Part shown: in pieces, positions 27,296 through 35,548 of the stretch | Position numbering within the stretch: the first letter of the stretch is position 1 | Layout of the letters: every line of letters begins with the position of its first letter | Source of the DNA: SZAS-79 sp963844255 | GTDB taxonomy: Bacteria > Pseudomonadota > Gammaproteobacteria > Burkholderiales > SG8-39 | Assembly: GCA_963844255.1 (NCBI GenBank) | Contig: CAWJNP010000003.1 | Coordinates: forward strand, 124,001-188,000 | DNA: 64,000 nt | Direction of reading: 5' to 3' | The notes under the pieces: model-generated | The model's database searches: none | What the model saw: the letters and a program-made list of their open reading frames with translations, nothing else | Told to the model about the DNA's origin: nothing | Made by a program: the position numbers and the translations under genes

Positions 27296-28711
27296 CTAAC
27301 GCCACTGACGTACATCAACGAAGTGCCCCGCAATTGCCGCAGCCGCCGCCATGGCCGGACTGACCAGGTGCGTGCGCCCACCGTCGCCCTGGCGACCTTC
27401 AAAATTCCGGTTCGAGGTCGATGCGCAGCGTTCGCCCGGTTCGAGACGATCCGCATTCATCGCAAGACACATCGAGCAACCCGGTTCGCGCCATTCGAAG
27501 CCGGCATCCCGGAAGATCCGGTCCAGACCTTCCTTCTCCGCCTGCGCCTTTACCACCCCGGAGCCCGGAACGACCATCGCCACCTTGATGTTCGAAGCCA
27601 CGTGCCGGCCCTTGGCAATTGCCGCCGCCGCGCGCAGATCCTCGATGCGCGAATTCGTGCACGAACCGATGAACACCTTGTCCAGCAGAATGTCCTGGAT
27701 CGGCGTACGCGGCTTGAGGCCCATGTACAGGAGCGCACGCTCCATGCCTTCGCGCCGCGTGGCATCCTTTTCGCGGTCCGGGTCAGGCACCGTCGCGTCA
27801 ACCGAAACCACCATCTCGGGCGAGGTGCCCCAGGTGACCTGCGGCGTGATGTCTGCAGCGTTCAGTGCGACCTCAATGTCGAACTTCGCGCCCGGGTCGC
27901 TCTTCAGCGTGCGCCAGTACACAATTGCCTGGTCCCATTCGGGGCCGGCTGGAGAGAACGGCCTTCCCTTGAGGTAATCGATAGTGGTCTCGTCCACGGC
28001 GACCATTCCCGCGCGCGCGCCGGCCTCGATCGCCATGTTGCAAAGCGTCATCCGGCCTTCCATGGTCAGCGCGCGGATGGCGCCGCCGGCGAACTCAATC
28101 GCCGAGCCGGTACCGCCAGCCGTGCCGATCTTGCCGATGATGGCCAGCACGATGTCCTTGGCGGTCACGCCACGCGGCAGCACACCTTCGACCGTCACCC
28201 GCATGTTCTTCATCTTGTTCTGCACCAGGCACTGGGTGGCGAGCACGTGCTCTACCTCCGAGGTGCCAATGCCGTGTGCAAGGCAGCCGAACGCACCGTG
28301 GGTACTGGTATGGGAATCGCCGCACACCACCGTCATCCCGGGCAGCGTCGCGCCATTCTCCGGCCCGATCACATGCACGATGCCCTGGCGCTTGTCGAGG
28401 AAAGGAAAATAGACCTTGGCGCCGAATTCACGCATGTTTGCGTCCAGGGTCTCCACCTGAAGACGCGAAGTCGGGTCGACGATCCCCGCGATGCCGCGCT
28501 CCCAGCCCGTGGTCGGCGTGTTGTGGTCGGCGGTGGCCACCACCGACGAGATGCGCCACGGCTTGCGACCGGCCAGCTTCAGTCCATCGTAGGCCTGCGG
28601 ACTGGTCACCTCGTGAACCAGATGTCGGTCGATATAGAGCAACGCAGTGCCGTCTTCCTCGACGTGCACTACATGGCTTTCCCAGAGCTTGTCGTAAAGA
28701 GTCTGTGCCAT
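27296..28711 (-). CDS. leuC: 3-isopropylmalate dehydratase large subunit
   Basis: A 471-residue aconitase-family subunit with a 4Fe-4S cluster. CGDSHTSTHGAFGCLAHGIG, FIGSCTNSRIEDLRAAA and the cluster Cys pair in GCSMCLAMN are visible, with NRNFEGRQGDGGRTHLVSP near the end. It heads the leuC-ecn-leuD-leuB-asd series; a promoter is predicted about 50 bases upstream. Confidence 0.97.
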   Translation of the reverse strand: MAQTLYDKLWESHVVHVEEDGTALLYIDRHLVHEVTSPQAYDGLKLAGRKPWRISSVVATADHNTPTTGWERGIAGIVDPTSRLQVETLDANMREFGAKVYFPFLDKRQGIVHVIGPENGATLPGMTVVCGDSHTSTHGAFGCLAHGIGTSEVEHVLATQCLVQNKMKNMRVTVEGVLPRGVTAKDIVLAIIGKIGTAGGTGSAIEFAGGAIRALTMEGRMTLCNMAIEAGARAGMVAVDETTIDYLKGRPFSPAGPEWDQAIVYWRTLKSDPGAKFDIEVALNAADITPQVTWGTSPEMVVSVDATVPDPDREKDATRREGMERALLYMGLKPRTPIQDILLDKVFIGSCTNSRIEDLRAAAAIAKGRHVASNIKVAMVVPGSGVVKAQAEKEGLDRIFRDAGFEWREPGCSMCLAMNADRLEPGERCASTSNRNFEGRQGDGGRTHLVSPAMAAAAAIAGHFVDVRQWR

Positions 28712-28762
28712 GGCTTGATTCCGGGGGCACGCGAATGCCCAAAATCCGTTGTGGAACTAATA

Positions 28763-28773
28763 ATTATCGCACA
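28763..28773 (-). promoter_or_regulatory. Possible extended -10 promoter element upstream of leuC
   Basis: On the minus strand TGC-GATAAT forms an extended -10 about 50 bases before the leuC ATG, within a locally AT-rich spot; no clear -35 is seen. No leader peptide with repeated Leu codons is evident. Confidence 0.35.
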
Positions 28774-28811
28774 ACAGCGCACACCGAATCGCCCCTCACC
28801 GCCGCGATTTT

Positions 28812-29627
28812 TCAGCGTCCGGTACGCGCCTTTGCATACAGGGGATAGACACGATCCGCGTACACGCGCAGGTCGGCAATTCGGCTCTGGTTTGCGGGGT
28901 GGGTGGAGAGGAACTGCGGCGGCGCGCTGCCGCCGGCGCCGCCCATCTTCTGCCACAGCGTGATCGCCGCGCGCGGATCGAAACCGGCGCGTGCCGCCAG
29001 CTCCACGCCCATGCGATCGGCCTCGGTTTCGTCCTGCCGTGAATTCGGCAGATTGAACGTCAGGTCGAGCACGAGTTTCGAAAGATCCTGGGTCGATCCG
29101 GACAACCCCGCAACTGCGCCGACCACGTTGATCAGCAAACCCTGCGCCATCGCCTGCGAAGCGCGCTCGCGTCCGTGCTCTCGAAGCGCATGTGAAATTT
29201 CATGCCCCATGACGGCTGCGAGTTCATCGTCCGTCAGTTTCAGGCTGTCGAGGATGCCCGTGTAGACCGCAATTTTTCCGCCAGGCATGCACCAGGCGTT
29301 AACTTCCTTCGAGGTAATGACGTGAACTTCCCAGCGCCAGCCGGGCGCATCTTGACGAAACACAGCACTTTGCGGAATCAATCGCGCCGCCACTTTACGA
29401 ACGCGTGCCACCTGCGTCGGGTCGCGATCGAGCAATCCCTTGCCGGCGGCGGCCTGCAGGGTCTGAATGTAGGCCTTCTGTGCACCGTCGTTGACCTGAC
29501 TGGATGACACCAGCATGTTCTGCGTACGATTGACGCCCACGACTCCGGGCTGCGTCGTCTGCACGCCCTGGCATCCGGCCACCAGAAGCACGCAGAGTAC
29601 CGTCACGCAGTTCTTCAACTGCAGCAT
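28812..29627 (-). CDS. M48-family metallopeptidase lipoprotein
   Basis: A 271-residue zinc protease with a lipoprotein signal (lipobox VAGC, Cys19), start ATG 29627. The active site is HEISH in MGHEISHALREHGRE, with the third ligand Glu in DETEADRMGVELAARAGFDP. It resembles LoiP/YcaL-type envelope proteases, which trim outer-membrane proteins. It lies 41 bases after the MFS gene, same strand. A longer in-frame reading into the MFS gene is only an overlapping open frame. Confidence 0.85.
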   Translation of the reverse strand: MLQLKNCVTVLCVLLVAGCQGVQTTQPGVVGVNRTQNMLVSSSQVNDGAQKAYIQTLQAAAGKGLLDRDPTQVARVRKVAARLIPQSAVFRQDAPGWRWEVHVITSKEVNAWCMPGGKIAVYTGILDSLKLTDDELAAVMGHEISHALREHGRERASQAMAQGLLINVVGAVAGLSGSTQDLSKLVLDLTFNLPNSRQDETEADRMGVELAARAGFDPRAAITLWQKMGGAGGSAPPQFLSTHPANQSRIADLRVYADRVYPLYAKARTGR

Positions 29628-29668
29628 GGCAATTCCTCCAAAAATGGGGCATTGGTTCCTCACGGAGT

Positions 29669-30805
29669 CTAAACCTGCACGCGCCAGGCAATGATCGCCG
29701 CGCCCGCGCAGCCGAAGAGTGCGCTTACGCCGAACGTCATCGCCGCGCCCAGCGACTCCCATGCCGCGCCTGCCAGCAGCGTACCGGCCATCCCCCCAAA
29801 GCCATAGGCAACGCTCATGTAGAGCGCCTGACCCCGAACTTGCAGCGGCCCGGCGAAAAGTCGATGCACGAGCGCGATCGACGATGCATGGAACGAGCCG
29901 AAGGTTGCAGCGTGAAGCAGCTGAGCCAGGGCCAGCACCAGGAGCGATCCGACACCCCATCCGATTGCGACGAACCGCACTCCCGCCGCGAGGAAGCTCG
30001 CCAGAAGAATTGCGCGCAGACTGAACCGGCGCATCAGCACCGGCATGGCCAGGAAGACCACGATTTCGGCCAGCACGCCCAGCGTCCACAGCATGCCGAC
30101 CATCGCCTTCGAGTAGCCGTGCTGCACAAGGTACAGGGAATAAAAAACGTACAGTGCTCCGTGCGCAATAGTCATGCAGGTACAGGCCGCAAAGAAGGCA
30201 AGCACGTCCGGGCGCATCAGGATCAGGCGCAGCGTTCCCCGAGCCGCCTGCGCACGTTCGACCGCGTGGACCGGAAGGTAGAACGCAACGATGAAGGTCA
30301 GTGCACTCAGACCCGAAACGACCCAGAGGAGGCGCGTCACCGGAACCACGTCCAGCATCGCGCCTGTCGCAAGCACCGCCAGGATGAAGCCTACCGATCC
30401 CCACAGCCGGATCGGCCCATAGCGATGTGTATTCGGACCCAACACTGAGAACGTGAGCGCGTCGACGATCGACAGCACCGCCGCAGAGCACGTGCCGACC
30501 AGCGCAACGACAAATGCGGTCTGCGTGAATCCGGTTGCGAAAAACAGCAGGCCGTATGCGGCCGCGGTAAGGCCGCTGGACAAGACGACAACGCCCCGCC
30601 GCGACCCGGTGGCGTCCGAAAGCCAGCCCCAGACCATGGGCGCAAAAATTCGTGCGAACTGGGGCAAAGCGAGAATGCTTGCGATCTCTGCAGGCGCGAA
30701 GCCCGCGCCCGCCAGATAGAGCGAAAAATAAGGCGCGTAGGCACCGAGGTAGCAGAAGTACGCGAAGTAGTACGCGGCGAGCCGGGTGGGCGGGGAAACG
30801 TGCAC
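29669..30805 (-). CDS. MFS transporter, HcaT/LacY-like (MFS_1-like) family
   Basis: A 378-residue permease with about 11-12 transmembrane helices. The N-terminal YYFAYFCYLGAYAPYFSLYL and WGWLSDATGSRRGVV match the family containing the 3-phenylpropionate transporter HcaT. Substrate is therefore guessed as an aromatic acid or a small sugar-like molecule; nothing nearby fixes it. No regulator is adjacent. Confidence 0.8.
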   Translation of the reverse strand: MHVSPPTRLAAYYFAYFCYLGAYAPYFSLYLAGAGFAPAEIASILALPQFARIFAPMVWGWLSDATGSRRGVVVLSSGLTAAAYGLLFFATGFTQTAFVVALVGTCSAAVLSIVDALTFSVLGPNTHRYGPIRLWGSVGFILAVLATGAMLDVVPVTRLLWVVSGLSALTFIVAFYLPVHAVERAQAARGTLRLILMRPDVLAFFAACTCMTIAHGALYVFYSLYLVQHGYSKAMVGMLWTLGVLAEIVVFLAMPVLMRRFSLRAILLASFLAAGVRFVAIGWGVGSLLVLALAQLLHAATFGSFHASSIALVHRLFAGPLQVRGQALYMSVAYGFGGMAGTLLAGAAWESLGAAMTFGVSALFGCAGAAIIAWRVQV

Positions 30806-30883
30806 GGAAGTGGCCGGTACGAAGAATGGGCGCCGAAACGCGCCTATCTTACAGCCCCGCTTTCAATCGGTTCGCGGCAGAAT

Positions 30884-31210
30884 CTAGTCGAAGCAGCGCG
30901 GCGTTTGCGCACGCATACCGCGCAACCTGTCTTCAAGTATCTGAATGCGCTCGAGAAGGGAAAAAGTCAGCGCGAGCGCATTGGGGTCAAGATCGAAGTC
31001 GTTGCACAGACGCCCTGCCCTTTGCACGGCGACCACACAGTGCCCGCTGAACGTCCAGCGCACTTCCTGGGGATTGACCGGGATCAACGCACCGTACTCG
31101 ACCAATTCTCGCAACGCGGACGCGCTGAGCCCCGACAGGGCGGCAAGTTCCTCGAGCGTGACGCGAGCCTGATCGTTCATCCAGACATCATCGTCGTGGT
31201 CAGTGTTCAT
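30884..31210 (-). CDS. cbpM: Chaperone modulator CbpM-like protein
   Basis: A 108-residue MerR-like helix-turn-helix protein: VTLEELAALSGLSASALRELVEYG, then a helical C-terminus with LDPNALALTFSLLERIQILE. CbpM binds the J domain of CbpA and blocks its action. The start overlaps the cbpA stop (ATGA at 31207-31210), the typical cbpA-cbpM operon. Confidence 0.82.
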   Translation of the reverse strand: MNTDHDDDVWMNDQARVTLEELAALSGLSASALRELVEYGALIPVNPQEVRWTFSGHCVVAVQRAGRLCNDFDLDPNALALTFSLLERIQILEDRLRGMRAQTPRCFD

Positions 31211-32151
31211 GCACTACCTCCGCCGTGTTTGAAGTGGCCGCGCGGGTCGAACTTCGAACCCGCGGCCAGTTCCTCGTACAGTTTTCGTTCGTGATCGGAA
31301 AGTTCGTGGGGCACGACAATCTGCACGATCGCGAAAAGGTCGCCCGGTTCGCCGTGCGGGCGCGGCAGGCCGCGCTTCGCGAGCCGCAGGCGCTTTCCTG
31401 CCAGCGTGCCGGCCGGAACCTTGAGGTGCACCGAACCCGACAACGTGGGAACCTCGAGGGTCGCACCCAGCGCCGCTTCCCATGGCGCCAACGGCAGATC
31501 GAGATAGAGGTCATGCCCGTCCGGCCGGAACAGCGGATGCGGCAGCAGCGCAATGTGCAGGTACAGGTCGCCATCCGGCCCGCCATTGAACCCCCTGCCA
31601 CCCTTTCCGCGCAGGCGCAACCGCTGGCCGTCGGTGGCACCCTTGGGAATCCGCGCAGCAAATTTCCTCGGTACCCGATGCAGTCGACCATGTTCATCGT
31701 ATTCAGGCACGCTCAGGTTGAGTTCCACCTGCGTTCCGTGAAGGGCATCCGCAAGTGAAATGCGCGCACTGACTTCGTAGTCTTCACCTGGCATGGACAT
31801 GCGCGGTCCCTGCGCGCCGCGACCACGGCCGGCCAGGCCTGCGAACAGGTCAGCGAGGTCCGCTTCGTCAAACCCGGACTGTCCGGCGCCATAGTGCGCG
31901 CCCCAATCCGGCGGCGGCTGGAAGTTTTCACCAGACTGGTGCTTGCCCAGCTGATCATAGGCCGCGCGCTTGTCCGCGTCCTTGAGTGTCGCGTAAGCCT
32001 CAGCGACATCCTTGAACTTCTCCTCGCCGCCCGGATCCTTGGACACATCCGGGTGAAATTTGTGCGCGAGCTTGCGGTAGGCTTTCTTGATGTCTTCCGC
32101 GCCGGCATCACGCGCGACGCCGAGGACCTCGTAATAATCCTTGTATTTCAT
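31207..32151 (-). CDS. cbpA: DnaJ-class co-chaperone CbpA
   Basis: A 314-residue type II J protein. The J domain (1-68) has the HPD motif in KFHPDVSKDPGGEEKFKDV. A Gly/Phe region follows, then two beta-sandwich substrate domains (DYEVSARISLADALHGTQVE). The DnaJ zinc-finger repeats are absent, which separates CbpA from DnaJ. Start ATG 32151 begins MKYKDYYEVLGV. It works with DnaK and binds curved DNA in E. coli. Confidence 0.93.
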   Translation of the reverse strand: MKYKDYYEVLGVARDAGAEDIKKAYRKLAHKFHPDVSKDPGGEEKFKDVAEAYATLKDADKRAAYDQLGKHQSGENFQPPPDWGAHYGAGQSGFDEADLADLFAGLAGRGRGAQGPRMSMPGEDYEVSARISLADALHGTQVELNLSVPEYDEHGRLHRVPRKFAARIPKGATDGQRLRLRGKGGRGFNGGPDGDLYLHIALLPHPLFRPDGHDLYLDLPLAPWEAALGATLEVPTLSGSVHLKVPAGTLAGKRLRLAKRGLPRPHGEPGDLFAIVQIVVPHELSDHERKLYEELAAGSKFDPRGHFKHGGGSA

Positions 32152-32281
32152 GGCCCGCATATTGGGCCGAACCTGCCGGAATGCAAGCAACGAATGCCTT
32201 ACCATGCTCCTCGGGGTCGGGAATCCGCACCCTCTGATGCTGAAACATAAGTCTTGCCCCTGCAATCAGGGGGCACAACGG

Positions 32282-33526
32282 ATGGACAACATGACCGCGA
32301 CTGAAAAAACCGGAACAACCCCGGCGCCCGCCGCGCTGGGTGGACTCAAAGTCCTCGAACTGGGTCAACTGATTGCCGGCCCCTTCGCCGCCAAGACCCT
32401 CGCTGATTTCGGCGCCGATGTGATCAAGGTGGAACCGCCGAAAACCGGCGATCCACTTCGCAAGTGGCGGATGCTGAAGGACGGTACCTCCGTGTGGTGG
32501 CAAGTCCAGTCGCGCAACAAGCGCTCCCTGGCGCTCGATCTGCGCGACCCCGAGGCCCAAGCCATCATCCGAAAGCTTGCCGGTGAAGTGGACGTGCTGA
32601 TCGAAAACTTCCGCCCCGGAGCGATGGAAGGCTGGGGTCTGGCCCCCGAGGATCTGCAGAAGCTGAACCCCGGGCTCATCGTGTTGCGGGTGAGCGGCTA
32701 CGGACAGAGCGGGCCGTACCGCGATCGGCCGGGCTTCGGCGTGGTCGCAGAGGCCATGGGGGGGCTGCGCCACCTTTCTGCCGAACCTGGCCGGGTCCCG
32801 GTGCGTGTCGGAGTCAGCATCGGCGACACACTGGCCGCACTGCACGGCGTCATCGGAATCCTGCTCGCACTGCACCACCGCAACTCGACCGGAAAGGGGC
32901 AGATCATCGACGTGGCACTGTATGAAGCCGTGTTCAACTGCATGGAGAGCCTCCTCCCGGAGTACTGTGCCTTCGGTGCGGTACGCGAGCCGGCCGGCAG
33001 CGCGCTACCCGGTATCGCGCCCACCAACGCCTATCAGTGCAAAGACGGCGGCTATGTCCTGATCGCAGGCAACGGCGACAGCATTTTCCGCAGACTGATG
33101 AAGCTGATCGACCGCAACGACCTGGAAAATGATCCATCCCTGGCCGATAACGCTGGGCGTGTTCTGCGCGTTGCCGAACTTGACGAGGCGATCGGCAACT
33201 GGACGGCCCAACGTCCGGCCGGCGAGGTGCTCGCGGCGCTTGCAAAGGCATCCGTCCCGGCAGGACGCATCTACACCATCGCCGATATCGCAGCGGACCC
33301 GCACTACCGGGCACGTGACATGCTGCAGGACATACGCATGGCGGACGGCAGCGCTGTGACCGTTCCCGGATTCGTGCCCAAACTGTCGCTTACGCCCGGC
33401 AGTCATCGCCGCAACGCCCCCGGCCTCGGCGAGGACTCGGATTCAGTTCTGCGCGAAATCGGCCTGACCCCTGAGCAGATCCAGGCCCTGAAGGATCGCG
33501 GCATCGTAAGTGGCGCGACCGAATGA
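32282..33526 (+). CDS. CaiB/BaiF family CoA-transferase
   Basis: A 414-residue class III CoA-transferase. The start at ATG 32282 precedes a Pro/Ala leader and LGGLKVLELGQLIAGPFAAK. The catalytic Asp is Asp182 in RVGVSIGDTLAALHG. GYGQSGPYRDRPGF and STGKGQIIDVALYE are family motifs. It exchanges CoA between organic acids (oxalate, carnitine, benzylsuccinate, mesaconate and others), but the substrate is not readable from sequence. It is divergent from cbpA and converges with the hydrolase gene 6 bases away. Confidence 0.88.
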   Translation: MDNMTATEKTGTTPAPAALGGLKVLELGQLIAGPFAAKTLADFGADVIKVEPPKTGDPLRKWRMLKDGTSVWWQVQSRNKRSLALDLRDPEAQAIIRKLAGEVDVLIENFRPGAMEGWGLAPEDLQKLNPGLIVLRVSGYGQSGPYRDRPGFGVVAEAMGGLRHLSAEPGRVPVRVGVSIGDTLAALHGVIGILLALHHRNSTGKGQIIDVALYEAVFNCMESLLPEYCAFGAVREPAGSALPGIAPTNAYQCKDGGYVLIAGNGDSIFRRLMKLIDRNDLENDPSLADNAGRVLRVAELDEAIGNWTAQRPAGEVLAALAKASVPAGRIYTIADIAADPHYRARDMLQDIRMADGSAVTVPGFVPKLSLTPGSHRRNAPGLGEDSDSVLREIGLTPEQIQALKDRGIVSGATE

Positions 33527-33532
33527 GACGGA

Positions 33533-34450
33533 TTATTCGAACCGGGGTGCACCGGACCGACTGAGCACCGCTTCCTCTGTCTCCAGCAGAGCGTCCAGTA
33601 AAGTGTGAAATCGTTCCGGCTGCTCGTAGATCACCCAGTGGCCCGCATCCTCGATCACCGCGAGCGCGGCCTGCGGATCGGTACGGCACAGAATCGGTTC
33701 GACTCCGGCCAGCCGCCCGCCGGCGGTTACGTCGTGCCGGCCCCAGATCCCGCGCAAACGGACCTGCCCCGCGATGCGCGACAAAGGCTCGAGCAAGGTG
33801 TCACCGCGCGAAAACGGCCCGCTGTTGATTCGCGAACGCTCGGCGTTACGTGCCTGGACCTCAAGCGCCAGGGCGTCAATCCTGGTTTGGTCCCACAGCA
33901 TCAGCCCGGACAGATTGTGGCGGTGTGCGGCACGCCGATCGGCTTCGTTCTTGAGATGGCGCCAGGCGACCAGCGGAAGCTTCTTTCCCTCGCGCAACCC
34001 GAGCCCACCGGCACCGACCAGCACGAGGGTCCCGAGGTCTTCCAGGCAATGCGCAGCCAGATGACCGGCCACCAGGCCGCCGAATGAAAATCCTGCGAGA
34101 TCAAAGCTACGTCTGGCGGGCAGCAGGCACCTGATTCCCCGGGCGACGATCTCGGCGATCTCGGCGACACCAGAGCCCTTCGGTGGCGACGCAGAATCCC
34201 CGTAGCCCGGCATGTCGGGCACCCACACCGTCCGTGTCTGCGCCAGCGCCCGAACATTGCGGATCCAATGGGTCCAGGAGCCGGTGCCACCATGCAGCAG
34301 TACCAGCGGACGGCCCTTCCCCCAACACCGCCAGACGAGTTCGCCATCGCCGCACGGCGTGGTATGTCGCCGCGCCGCGCCGGAAGTGTCGGCGATCAGC
34401 TGTGCGGCACGCTTCGCGTCGTCGCCATTCGCATCACTCTTGATGGACAT
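33533..34450 (-). CDS. Alpha/beta hydrolase
   Basis: A 305-residue hydrolase. It has the oxyanion motif LVLLHGGTGSW (49-59), nucleophile Ser122 in LAGFSFGGLVAGH, an Asp in GIWGRHDVTAGG and His in IEDAGHWVIYEQPE. It resembles meta-cleavage hydrolases (MhpC/BphD type), which would suit aromatic breakdown, but the family is broad. The start at ATG 34450 follows GAAAAGAAAA. It is the last gene of a four-gene leftward series (36628 to 33533). Confidence 0.82.
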   Translation of the reverse strand: MSIKSDANGDDAKRAAQLIADTSGAARRHTTPCGDGELVWRCWGKGRPLVLLHGGTGSWTHWIRNVRALAQTRTVWVPDMPGYGDSASPPKGSGVAEIAEIVARGIRCLLPARRSFDLAGFSFGGLVAGHLAAHCLEDLGTLVLVGAGGLGLREGKKLPLVAWRHLKNEADRRAAHRHNLSGLMLWDQTRIDALALEVQARNAERSRINSGPFSRGDTLLEPLSRIAGQVRLRGIWGRHDVTAGGRLAGVEPILCRTDPQAALAVIEDAGHWVIYEQPERFHTLLDALLETEEAVLSRSGAPRFE

Positions 34451-34552
34451 TTTTCTTTTCTGGAAAACAGGCTTACGCGCAAGGCTCACCAATTGGCGAT
34501 CTGGCGAAAGCAATGTTTGACTTTATCGGTATTAGGTCCTTGGCAACGCGTT

Positions 34553-34846
34553 TCAAACCGGGTCGACGCGCTCGAACACCCGGACGGCCTTCGAACTCAC
34601 CCAGTCAGCGACTTCGCGATCGAACGCCTTGAAATGTGCCGATGCGAGGTGCACTTCGAACGCAGCACGGTCCGCATAGACCTCGTACAGATAGATGCAT
34701 TCTGCATTGCCAGGATCGGAGCAGACGTCGAACTGGAAACAGCCCGGTTCGTCCTCCCGGCTCGTGCGAGCGTTTGCGATCATGCGTTCGAGAAAAGGTG
34801 CAAGGAACGCTGGCGTGATGCGGAAATCGACAGTAACGATGTACAT
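34553..34846 (-). CDS. Antibiotic biosynthesis monooxygenase (ABM) domain protein
   Basis: A 97-residue ferredoxin-like-fold protein similar to YgiN/quinol monooxygenase: VDFRITPAFLAPFLERMIAN, EPGCFQFDVC, YEVYADRAAFEVHLASAHFK. Family members oxidise quinols or aromatic intermediates without cofactor, or degrade heme; the His in ASAHF is conserved. It is 9 bases from the aldolase gene upstream, so co-transcribed. Confidence 0.8.
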   Translation of the reverse strand: MYIVTVDFRITPAFLAPFLERMIANARTSREDEPGCFQFDVCSDPGNAECIYLYEVYADRAAFEVHLASAHFKAFDREVADWVSSKAVRVFERVDPV

Positions 34847-34855
34847 GAGGCTCCT

Positions 34856-35488
34856 TCAGACCGGATGCTTCCTTTTCAGGTCGGCGACCTGCTCTGGGGT
34901 AAGGCAACGCACTTTCTCATGGCGCAACAACAGGTAGAGCTTTGCCGTGGCCTCGAGTTCCTCGACCGCGTCGGCCGCCGCAGAGAGCGAGGATCCTGCG
35001 ACCACCGGGCCATGGTTCGCAAGCAGCACTGCATGGTGCCTGCCTGCGAATCCGCGCACCGCCTTCGCCAGTGCCATGTCCCCGGGGGCGAAGTACGGCA
35101 CCAGCGGCAGGCTGCCGATGCGCATCACATAGTAGGCAGTCATCGGCGGCAGCACATCCTCGTGGTTCACGTCCTCGAGAACCGACACGGCCACCGAATG
35201 GGTCGAATGCAGGTGAACCACGGCTGCATTCTTCGCCCGCTCCTCGTACATGGCCAGATGCAGGAAGGCTTCCTTTGAGGGCGGATCACCGGAGATCAGG
35301 CGCCCCGACCAGTCAAGCTTGGACAGTTGCGCCGGATCGAGGCGACCGAGGTTCGAGCCGGTCGGCGTGAGCAGCCAGCCGTCCTCGCACTTCTGACTGA
35401 TGTTTCCCGTCGAACCATGGGTGAGACCACGCCCGTAGATCGAGGCACCCAGGGTACAAATGGCCTCGCGCAGCTTTGCTTCACTCAT
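34856..35488 (-). CDS. Class II aldolase/adducin family protein (OtnC-like)
   Basis: A 210-residue zinc enzyme. Glu73 (SKEAFLH), His92 and His94 (VVHLHSTHS) fall at the same numbers as in fuculose-phosphate aldolase, with His159 (LANHGPV) as third ligand. The THGSTGNISQK and TPTGSNLGRLD phosphate loops resemble 3-oxo-tetronate 4-phosphate decarboxylase (OtnC/YgbL). If it is OtnC-like it would decarboxylate a phosphorylated keto-acid, but no kinase (OtnK) is present. It follows the dehydrogenase by 60 bases. Confidence 0.82.
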   Translation of the reverse strand: MSEAKLREAICTLGASIYGRGLTHGSTGNISQKCEDGWLLTPTGSNLGRLDPAQLSKLDWSGRLISGDPPSKEAFLHLAMYEERAKNAAVVHLHSTHSVAVSVLEDVNHEDVLPPMTAYYVMRIGSLPLVPYFAPGDMALAKAVRGFAGRHHAVLLANHGPVVAGSSLSAAADAVEELEATAKLYLLLRHEKVRCLTPEQVADLKRKHPV

Positions 35489-35548
35489 TGCATCCTCTCC
35501 AGGGCTCGGACGAAAAAACCTTGCCCTTCGAACTTACCGCATTTTGCG

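Noticed and set aside
27224..28963. A 579-codon plus-strand frame opposite leuC, and similar long frames opposite eno, purF, der and hisS-ispG
   Set aside because: They are His/Arg-rich mirror frames of highly conserved genes, typical of GC-rich codon bias.
28812..30491. A 559-codon frame with an M48 protease at its end
   Set aside because: The N-terminal half is antisense-frame noise over the MFS gene; the lipoprotein signal at 29627 marks the real start.
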